From assembly GCA_905236195.1 (NCBI GenBank), contig CAJOOX010000072.1, positions 1 to 9,297 of the forward strand: a stretch of 9,297 nt of DNA, read 5' to 3'. Both the position numbers and the translations under genes were made by a program. Shown here one piece after another: positions 1-8,019 of the stretch. Positions within the stretch are counted from its first letter, which is position 1, and every line of letters begins with the position of its first letter. The notes beneath the pieces are model-generated. The model saw nothing but the letters and a program-made list of their open reading frames with translations, did no database searches and had not been told where the DNA came from. The stretch is from an uncultured Bacteroidales bacterium (GTDB lineage: Bacteria > Bacteroidota > Bacteroidia > Bacteroidales > UBA3663).

Positions 1-42
1 ATTTCTATTATCAGCAGTTAAGATTCCGAAATAATTCTTGAA

Positions 43-87
43 TTGACTTTTCCTGAAAAAGGTTGACTCCTTTCCCGGAAAAGTTGA
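43..87. other. Imperfect stem-loop in the left intergenic region
   Basis: Bases 46-53 (ACTTTTCC) pair perfectly with 77-84 (GGAAAAGT), and the stem extends to 43-45/85-87 through two G:T wobbles and one A:T pair. After a small internal loop (54-57 and 74-76), bases 58-62 (AAAGG) pair with 69-73 (CCTTT) around a six-base loop. As RNA this would be a two-part hairpin of about 45 bases. It overlaps the first three TTGA boxes, so both may reflect the same underlying repeat. It might be part of an untranslated leader, trailer or small RNA that ends at the hairpin at 144-175; the sequence does not decide this. Confidence 0.4.
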
Positions 88-130
88 ATTTGTGCGGATT
101 TTGTTGACTTATCATACGTTTTAGTTTACT
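43..130. repeat. Phased TTGA-box series, period about 20-21 bases
   Basis: TTGAC occurs at 43-47, 63-67 and 104-108, TTGAA at 84-88 and the related TTTAC at 125-129. The starts are 20, 21, 20 and 21 bases apart, close to two turns of the DNA helix. The sequence between the boxes is only loosely similar; several units carry GAAAA near their end. I see no reading frame that explains the spacing, because all three forward frames hit a stop within the first 41 bases. It could be a degenerate tandem repeat, a series of protein-binding sites or chance in AT-rich DNA. The spacing is directly visible; any function is inference. Confidence 0.4.
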
Positions 131-143
131 TCTTACTGAAAAC

Positions 144-175
144 AAAGCCAGGCGGCGCATTGCTGCCTGGCTTTT
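144..175. terminator. Rho-independent-type terminator hairpin, probably bidirectional
   Basis: Bases 144-153 (AAAGCCAGGC) pair perfectly with 165-174 (GCCTGGCTTT). The stem continues through a G:T pair (154/164) and two G:C pairs (155-156 with 162-163), leaving a five-base loop at 157-161. A T run follows on the plus strand (172-175), and the minus strand reads TTTGTTTT after the stem, so it can work both ways. It lies 61 bases past the stop codon of the minus-strand MFS transporter, which it probably terminates. It could also end a transcript entering from the left. Confidence 0.85.
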
Positions 176-204
176 ATATGTTGCCGCTTCGCGGGAATAA
201 GCGT

Positions 205-225
205 TAACCGATAACCGTTAACCGT
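205..225. repeat. 7-base microrepeat, TAACCGW x3
   Basis: Three consecutive copies of TAACCG followed by A or T lie at 205-211, 212-218 and 219-225, just past the stop codon of the MFS transporter on the minus strand. Two copies sit in GTTAACCG (203-210 and 217-224). A short simple repeat of this kind may vary in copy number between strains by replication slippage. It lies between the coding region and the terminator hairpin, in the 3' untranslated part of the transporter transcript. No function is evident. Confidence 0.7.
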
Positions 226-235
226 CGGGGTCGGG

Positions 236-1486
236 TCAATCGTTTCCTTCGGAGACGCGGTTTTCAAGTTGCTGGAAATAGAGAAGATTGCTGAGGTTGG
301 CGCGATACTTCTTCTGCAACAGGAGAGAGAGGGCGAGGACGAGAGCTACGAAGAAGAAGACTGAAATGATGGCTATGAGTTCGACAAACTTGCCGTTGTG
401 GTCATAGATGACGAAATGGCCCAAACCGCTGCCGATAATTCCGGCAATACCCCATGCGAAGAGGGCCAGGCCGTAGATGGTGGTAAGGGCCTCGTAGGGG
501 AAGCGTTCTTTCAGCAAAACCGGAAGGGTGGCAAAGCTGGCGCCGAAACTCAAGTTGATAATAACAAGGTAACCAATCATTGTGGCCACGGAGAATTTAC
601 CGATCAGGACAATGATGAAGCCGACGATACCGCAGAGGGCCGTGAGCACGACGTAGTTGATTTCCTTCCTCAGCATGCGGTCAGAGATTGCACCGCCCAC
701 AAAACGGCCCGCGGCATTGCTCAGGGCCGACACAATGACCACCCAGGTAACGTTTTCAATCTTCATGCTGTCGGCCAGTGCTTTCTCGAACGAGATGATG
801 GAAAGGCCGCAGGCCGTGATGATGAGGAACATAATCCAGATGCGGTAGAACGACCCCTTGAAGGTGAGGTAAATCAAGTCGCGGACGCCGAAACGGATGG
901 GAGCCACCCATTGTTCGGGACGCTTGATGAGAAGTGTGGCAATCAGAAACAGAACACAACCGAAGCCCATCAGAATGTAGACGGTGGTTTCCAGGCCGTA
1001 GATATCATTCAGATAGGGCATCAGCGGGGCAAAAATGACTTTGGAGAGACCGAAACCCGACAACGCTGTACCGATGGCTATACCAGCTCCTTCCTTTGGG
1101 AACCACATAATGACGTTGCGTATGGGCCTCAGATAACCCCAGCCGACAGCGGAACCGAGGAAGACTCCGAAAAAGAGATTGAAAACCCTGAGGTCCTGGA
1201 TGTTGATGGACCATCCGAGACCCGAAAAACCGATGGCTGACAGCGCCCAACAGATGATGACGTTTATCTTGGGGGAGCCCATGTTGAACCGGCCAATACC
1301 TGAGATCATCGCCATCAGACCTACGAAAAAGATTGACAGCGAGAAGGTGGGTTCCAACTCCGCAACCGCCACATTCAGTTCCCGGGCAAAATCAATTTTA
1401 ATGGTTGACCAACAATAAATCACGCCGATACACAAATGTACCAGAAACGCAGGAAGCACGGCGTTGAGCCATTTATTACCTTTCAT
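236..1486 (-). CDS. OFA-family MFS transporter (oxalate/formate antiporter-like)
   Basis: This 416-residue protein is an inner-membrane carrier of the major facilitator superfamily, with about 12 hydrophobic segments and the usual length. It resembles the OFA family (oxalate:formate antiporter OxlT, E. coli YhjX). The N-terminal helix carries GVIYCWS (21-27), the TM4-5 region carries GWGYLRPIRNVIMWFP (115-130) followed by a glycine-rich helix (GTALSGFGLS, 139-148), and the loop between the halves of the second bundle carries GRFVGGAISDR (260-270). OFA carriers move small mono- or dicarboxylates; the substrate here cannot be read from the sequence. Trp345, in the probable TM11 motif GLALFAWGIAG, appears to sit where OxlT has its oxalate-binding Lys355 (recalled, not aligned), so oxalate is unlikely. 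The start ATG at 1484-1486 is supported by a promoter about 30 bases upstream. It is a single-gene unit, separated from rlmH by 115 bases. Confidence 0.88.
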   Translation of the reverse strand: MKGNKWLNAVLPAFLVHLCIGVIYCWSTIKIDFARELNVAVAELEPTFSLSIFFVGLMAMISGIGRFNMGSPKINVIICWALSAIGFSGLGWSINIQDLRVFNLFFGVFLGSAVGWGYLRPIRNVIMWFPKEGAGIAIGTALSGFGLSKVIFAPLMPYLNDIYGLETTVYILMGFGCVLFLIATLLIKRPEQWVAPIRFGVRDLIYLTFKGSFYRIWIMFLIITACGLSIISFEKALADSMKIENVTWVVIVSALSNAAGRFVGGAISDRMLRKEINYVVLTALCGIVGFIIVLIGKFSVATMIGYLVIINLSFGASFATLPVLLKERFPYEALTTIYGLALFAWGIAGIIGSGLGHFVIYDHNGKFVELIAIISVFFFVALVLALSLLLQKKYRANLSNLLYFQQLENRVSEGND

Positions 1487-1514
1487 AGTTTGTCTTTTTT
1501 TATAATGACTGGTG

Positions 1515-1522
1515 CAAATATA
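1515..1522 (-). promoter_or_regulatory. -7 element of the MFS transporter promoter
   Basis: Read on the minus strand this is TATATTTG, a perfect match to the Bacteroides-type -7 consensus TAnnTTTG. It lies 28 bases upstream of the transporter start codon, giving a leader of roughly 20 bases. No TTTG -33 element is present at the expected spacing (about 1542-1547), so the promoter may need an activator. An inverted repeat fills the spacer. Confidence 0.6.
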
Positions 1523-1524
1523 GG

Positions 1525-1541
1525 GTATTTTTTGGAAATAC
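1525..1541. promoter_or_regulatory. Inverted repeat in the MFS promoter spacer, possible operator
   Basis: GTATTT (1525-1530) and AAATAC (1536-1541) form a perfect 6-base inverted repeat around a 5-base centre. It lies directly upstream of the -7 element at 1515-1522 and takes up most of the spacer where the -33 element should be. The position suits a regulator site, but the sequence is AT-rich and short, so chance is possible. Confidence 0.35.
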
Positions 1542-1601
1542 GTTTGTTTTTGACGTTTTTTTTATCAAAATGGCGAAAAAAGCCCGAATTTCATCCTTTT
1601 T

Positions 1602-2075
1602 TCAGTCGTGATGGTAAGGTAATCCCCTCAAAATCGTGAAGGCCCGGTAGATTTGTTCCACCAGAAAGAGACGTACCATCTGGTGGGAGAATGTCATCCG
1701 GGAGAGCGAGATTTTGCCCTGGGCGGCCTGATAGACCTGCGGGGAGAAACCATAGGGTCCGCCTACAAGGAAAACGAGCCGACGGGAGCCGTTCATCATC
1801 TTGCGGTCAATATAGTCTGCAAACCCGTGGGAGGTCATCTCCTCCCCCCTTTCGTCGAGGAGGACAAGATGGTCGCCGGGCTGGAGGATGCGCATCACTG
1901 CCTCGCCCTCCTTCTCCTTCTGTTCCTTTTCGGTGAGGGCCTTGCTATTGCGGATGTCGGGCAGTTCCTCGACGGAGAACGGAATGAAGTGGCCCACGCG
2001 GCCGGCATAGTCGGCAATGGCCTTGCGGTAGAGGTCACCGTCGGTCTTCCCTATGAACACGACATGCATCTTCAT
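1602..2075 (-). CDS. rlmH: 23S rRNA (pseudouridine-1915 N3) methyltransferase RlmH
   Basis: RlmH is a cytoplasmic SPOUT-class methyltransferase that uses S-adenosylmethionine to methylate N3 of pseudouridine 1915 in helix 69 of 23S rRNA, late in maturation, on the assembled 70S ribosome. The protein has 157 residues, against 155 in E. coli, and matches it end to end: start MKMHVVFIGK (1-10), LLDERGEEM (72-80), the SAM-binding knot LVGGPYGFS (103-111), SLSRMTFSHQMVR (123-135), LVEQIYRAF (138-146) and the C-terminal tail GLPYHHD (151-157). The start codon at 2073-2075 overlaps the TGA stop of the antiporter gene in an ATGA arrangement, so translation is probably coupled. It is the last gene of the lon operon. 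No strong terminator hairpin follows, so how the transcript ends before the transporter gene is unclear. Confidence 0.96.
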   Translation of the reverse strand: MKMHVVFIGKTDGDLYRKAIADYAGRVGHFIPFSVEELPDIRNSKALTEKEQKEKEGEAVMRILQPGDHLVLLDERGEEMTSHGFADYIDRKMMNGSRRLVFLVGGPYGFSPQVYQAAQGKISLSRMTFSHQMVRLFLVEQIYRAFTILRGLPYHHD

Positions 2076-4320
2076 GAGCGGGCATCGCGGTTAAGGAATT
2101 CCTGCAACTTGCCTTCCTCGCCGGCCAGGATCAGTATGTCGCCCGGTTCCAGGAGCGTGTCGCCATTGGGGTTGAGAATCTCGTCGTCGCCGTGGACGAT
2201 GCCCACGACCACACATTGGGCGAGTTCGCCGATGCGGGAGTCGCGCAGGCGCTTGCCTGCAAAACTCATGGCCCCGGTCACCTCGAACTGCTGTACAGCC
2301 ATCAGTTTACGCCCGGCGGTCTGGCTGTCGGGATGGACGTTGCGGTCGAGGTCGTTCTGGAAGTCACAGATCTGGTCGTCGGTACCTGCCACCACAATCT
2401 GGTCGCCGGGATAGAGGCGTTCGGATGCCCCGGGGATATTGATATAGAGTCCTCCCCTGACGATGCGTACGATGGAGACTCCGCTCGCGGCTCTGAAGTT
2501 CAGTTCACGGAGCTGGCGTCCGCAATACTCACTTTCGGGCGCGAGCACGAAGTCGGCCAGGTGGATGTTATGGGTCAGCAGCGACTCCTCGAGCGAACGT
2601 CCCACGATGCGGCGGCTGTCGTTGAGCACCTCACGGGCATTGATGTTGGAGTAGAACCTTTTCTCGATGTTAAGCGACCGTTTCTGCACTCGCCGCGAGA
2701 GTACCGCCAACGCAACAACGACAACGGAGATGCCGATCAGCACGCCCGTCGTCAGTGTAAACATCTCCGAAATGATAACGATGACGATGCTGAGGGCGAT
2801 GAGTATACGAACCCCGAAGAGGGCCACCAGCGTGCCCTTGGTGAACTGGCTGGTGTTCCAGAGTTCGTGCGATTCGGGCGAATGCAGATGTTTGGTCACG
2901 ATGCGGTAGATGAAGGGCGCTATGAGCATCAGAATCGTTGCCAGGGATATCAGTTTGCCTGCCCAGAGAGGTGCCACCTGCGAGATGATGTTCACCAACG
3001 GCGTGGAAATGTATTTGAAATAGAGACCTATGATGAAGAACAGGATGATGATGTTGGTGAAGGTGGTGATGGCCACCTTCTTGAGGAGTCGGCGCCAGGT
3101 GCTCTCGGTCGTTACCGTGTTGCGGGTGGAACCGTAGCGTTCGAGCCACAGTTTGAAACCTAAGGGCAGATGTCGGTCCACAAAAGTGTAGGCCGGACCG
3201 GCCAGTCGAATGGTATAGGGTGTGAGGAAGGTCGTTATGACCGATACGGCCACGATGACGGGATAGAGAAAGCCCTCAGTCACCTTGAGGCTCTCGCCCA
3301 AGGAGGCGATAATGAAGGCAAATTCGCCAACCTGCATCAGCGTGAACGAGGTCTGCATGGCCACCTTGAGGGGCTGTCCGGAAATGAGCACGCCCGAGGT
3401 GGCAAATATCAGCTGTCCGCAGATGACCGTCAGGGTCAAAATGGCAATGGGCAGCCAGTATTCTGCCAGCAGGGCGGGATTGATCATCATGCCCACCGAC
3501 ACAAAGAATACGGCCCCGAACATGTCCTTGACGGGTTTGGTGATGTGTTCGATATGCTCGGCCTCAACCGTCTCGGCCAATATGGAACCCATGACAAATG
3601 CACCCAGGGCCTCGCTGAAACCCGCCCCGACCGACAGCATCACCATGCCCAGACAGAGGCCTATGGCAACGATGGTGAGCGTCTCGTCGTTGAGGTGTTT
3701 CCTGCAGACCCTCAGGAACGTGGGTATCAGCATGATGCCCGCCACGAACCAGAACAGCAGGTAGGCGGCCAGTTTGGCAATCTGCCCCAGCATCTCGCCG
3801 CCCTCGAAGGTCTGGCTGACGGCAATGGACGACAGCAGGACCATGAGCACGACGGCAAAGAGGTCCTCGACCACGAGGATGCCGAACGAGATGCCCGCAA
3901 ACTGCTGCCGGCGCAGTCCCAGGTCGTCGAGGGCCTTGAAAACAATCGTGGTGGACGACATGGAGAGCATGCCGCCCAGGAAGAGTGAGTTCATCTCGGT
4001 CCATCCCATGGCCCGTCCGACCAGGAATCCGGTCGTCATCATGCCCATCACTATCACCAGGGCCGAGATGATGGCCGTGGAGCCCACCTTGAGGAGCTTC
4101 TTGAACGAGAACTCCAGACCCAGCGAAAAGAGGAGGAAAATCACACCCACCTGTCCCCAGGTCTCAACACTTTCGGTATCGTTGATGAGGGTCTGTCCCA
4201 GCAAATAGGGACCCACAAGCATGCCGGCGAGAATATAGCCCAGGACGACGGGCTGTTTCATGAACTTGAAGAGAAGGCTGACCGCGCCGGCCGTCAGCAT
4301 AATCAAAGCCAGATCGTGAA

Positions 4321-4324
<4 letters not shown>
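2072..4324 (-). CDS. CPA2-family cation/proton antiporter with C-terminal RCK_C-like domains
   Basis: This 750-residue membrane protein belongs to the monovalent cation:proton antiporter-2 family (Kef-like). Residues 1-380 form the exchanger domain, with PVVLGYILAGMLVGP (25-39), the acidic pair Glu153-Asp154 in VVEDLFAVV as the likely ion-binding centre, and QVGEFAFI (331-338). A second membrane module of about four helices follows (roughly 417-543). The soluble tail (about 545-750) has two segments that each look like a TrkA-C/RCK_C ligand-sensing domain (about 588-655 and 677-745, each ending in a PGD-I-hydrophobic-AG pattern). No Rossmann RCK_N domain is visible, unlike E. coli KefB/KefC. 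It probably exchanges K+ or Na+ for H+ in the inner membrane; the ion and ligand are unknown. The start overlaps the lon stop and the stop overlaps the rlmH start, both as ATGA. Confidence 0.9.
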
Positions 4325-7011
<2,687 letters not shown>

Positions 7012-7039
7012 AATCTGCTTTGATACTAAAAAATCGGCA

Positions 7040-7071
7040 CAAAGATAGCAAATTATTTTGTAATCTCCAAA
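7040..7071 (-). promoter_or_regulatory. Promoter of the lon operon
   Basis: On the minus strand the -33 element TTTG lies at 7068-7071 and the -7 element TATCTTTG (perfect TAnnTTTG) at 7040-7047, with a 20-base spacer. Transcription should start around 7030-7036, giving a leader of about 20-25 bases before the lon ATG at 7011. Its -33 element lies inside the spacer of the opposing trmN6 promoter. Confidence 0.8.
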
Positions 7072-7087
7072 AAAATGATTATTTTTG
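7057..7087 (+). promoter_or_regulatory. Promoter of trmN6
   Basis: TTTG at 7057-7060 and TATTTTTG at 7080-7087 (perfect TAnnTTTG) are separated by 19 bases, an excellent Bacteroides-type promoter. Transcription should start around 7091-7095, only about 12-16 bases before the trmN6 ATG at 7107. This rules out the in-frame ATG at 7020, which lies upstream of the promoter. It overlaps the lon promoter on the other strand. Confidence 0.8.
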
Positions 7088-7106
7088 CAGCGTTAAAAAA
7101 ACCAAA

Positions 7107-7838
7107 ATGATGAGTAAGGCGTTATTTGAGTTCAGAGAGTTTACAATTCGGCAGGACAAATGTGCGATGAAAATCGGCACCGACGGAGTGCTGCTGGGAG
7201 CCTGGTGCGGGGAAGTGTTTACAATCCCGTGCGGACGGATTCTGGACATCGGCACGGGCACTGGAGTCATCGCCCTGATGTGCGCCCAACAATGGGTGAC
7301 GGCCCGCATCGACGCCGTTGAAATCGACGGGGAAGCTGCAGCCCAGGCCAGCGAAAATTTCGCCCTCTCCCCCTGGGCCGACCGCCTGCGTGTACACTCG
7401 GTTGCCATCCGCGATTTTCACCTTGAAACCGAAGCCCGCGAGTATGACCTGATCGTATCCAATCCGCCCTTCTTCAACGGCACGCTATTGCCCGACGACG
7501 AGGGACGTGCGACAGCTCGGCACACCAATGTCCTGCCCTTTGACGAGCTGATGGAAATCTCATCGCAACGCCTGAGCGAGGCCGGCCGCCTGTGCATCAT
7601 CTTCCCCACATCGGAGTGGGACAAGGTGGCCGTTTCTGCCCTCTGCCACGGCCTCTCGCCCGCAGTCATCACGGATGTCGTCACCAGGGACGGCAAGGCA
7701 CCCAAACGCTCGCTTGCCGCATTCAGCCGGCAGGCTACCGTTCCTCAACGCAACACGCTGACGGTACGCGACGGACTGGGCAACTATACCGAAAGCTATC
7801 GCCGGCTGGTAAACCGATTCTACAAAAGCCTGAACTGA
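7107..7838 (+). CDS. trmN6: tRNA1(Val) (adenine-37 N6) methyltransferase
   Basis: TrmN6 (YfiC in E. coli) is a cytoplasmic class I methyltransferase that uses S-adenosylmethionine to make N6-methyladenosine at position 37 of a valine tRNA, next to the anticodon. From the ATG at 7107 it has 243 residues (E. coli 245). Family landmarks run the whole length: RQDKCAMKIGTDGVLLGAW (15-33), the SAM-binding motif DIGTGTG (47-53), VEID (71-74), the catalytic NPPF (119-122) and the C-terminal NYTESYRRL (226-234). The reading frame is open back to an ATG at 7020, but that would place the start before the promoter and add 29 residues unlike the family. ATG at 7107 and 7110 are equally plausible. It is transcribed divergently from lon. 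No terminator hairpin is evident after the stop, so read-through towards rhaB is possible. Confidence 0.93.
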   Translation: MMSKALFEFREFTIRQDKCAMKIGTDGVLLGAWCGEVFTIPCGRILDIGTGTGVIALMCAQQWVTARIDAVEIDGEAAAQASENFALSPWADRLRVHSVAIRDFHLETEAREYDLIVSNPPFFNGTLLPDDEGRATARHTNVLPFDELMEISSQRLSEAGRLCIIFPTSEWDKVAVSALCHGLSPAVITDVVTRDGKAPKRSLAAFSRQATVPQRNTLTVRDGLGNYTESYRRLVNRFYKSLN

Positions 7839-7907
7839 ATCTGTCGAAAAAGAGGCTAAAATATGTCAAAAAACACAGGAAACGATGAAAATTCGTTTAA
7901 TTTGAAT

Positions 7908-7925
7908 ATTTTGGCACAACAAAAT
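7908..7925. promoter_or_regulatory. Inverted repeat overlapping the rhaB -33 element
   Basis: ATTTTG (7908-7913) and CAAAAT (7920-7925) form a perfect 6-base inverted repeat with a 6-base spacer. Its right arm ends on the first base of the TTTG -33 element. The position fits a site for a regulator of rhamnose genes, such as an AraC-type activator, but no regulator gene is in the window. Confidence 0.35.
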
Positions 7926-7956
7926 TTGGAAATTTCGAAAATTCTGCCTATATTCG
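7925..7956 (+). promoter_or_regulatory. Probable rhaB promoter
   Basis: TTTG (7925-7928) and TATATTCG (7949-7956; one mismatch to TAnnTTTG) are separated by 20 bases. Transcription would begin near 7960-7965, leaving a leader of about 55-60 bases before the rhaB ATG. The imperfect -7 fits a promoter that depends on an activator. Confidence 0.55.
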
Positions 7957-7998
7957 CAGCATAATTTTATTATAAACCTGTTTTAATAACTTATATAA

Positions 7999-8014
7999 AG
8001 CTCACAGAGCTGTG
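7999..8014 (+). other. Mutually exclusive small hairpins before the rhaB start
   Basis: AGCTC (7999-8003) pairs with GAGCT (8007-8011) around a 3-base loop, and CACAG (8003-8007) pairs with CTGTG (8010-8014) around a 2-base gap. The two share bases and cannot form together. They end 6 bases before the start codon, where folding could affect ribosome access, or the DNA could be a small binding site. Function is not established. Confidence 0.3.
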
Positions 8015-8019
8015 GTAAA

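Larger units (their letters stand above)
7839..8019. other. Intergenic region between trmN6 and rhaB
   Basis: These 181 AT-rich bases hold no gene. They contain the likely rhaB promoter (7925-7956), an inverted repeat overlapping its -33 element (7908-7925), GAAAATTC twice (7887-7894 and 7937-7944, 50 bases apart) and overlapping small hairpins just before the rhaB start (7999-8014). The word repeated 50 bases apart could mark paired sites for a regulator, but this is weak. No terminator for trmN6 is visible. Confidence 0.6.

Noticed and set aside
1..41. 3' end of a gene entering from the left on the plus strand
   Set aside because: All three forward frames stop by base 41 (19-21, 32-34, 39-41) and the remaining residues are too few to support a coding call.
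89..122. TTTG-N22-TACGTTTT as a plus-strand promoter
   Set aside because: The spacing is longer than usual, the -7 has a mismatch, and no gene follows before the terminator hairpin.
398..1240. Plus-strand open frame (280 codons) opposite the MFS transporter
   Set aside because: It is antisense to a coherent 12-helix carrier and its product is highly polar with no motif.
1572..1585. GGC-GAAAAAA-GCC as a terminator for the lon operon
   Set aside because: The stem is only three base pairs with a seven-base loop; too weak to call.
2192..3988. Two long plus-strand open frames opposite the antiporter gene
   Set aside because: The protein sequences are low-complexity His/Asp/Gly-rich complements of membrane-helix codons; the minus strand encodes a coherent antiporter.
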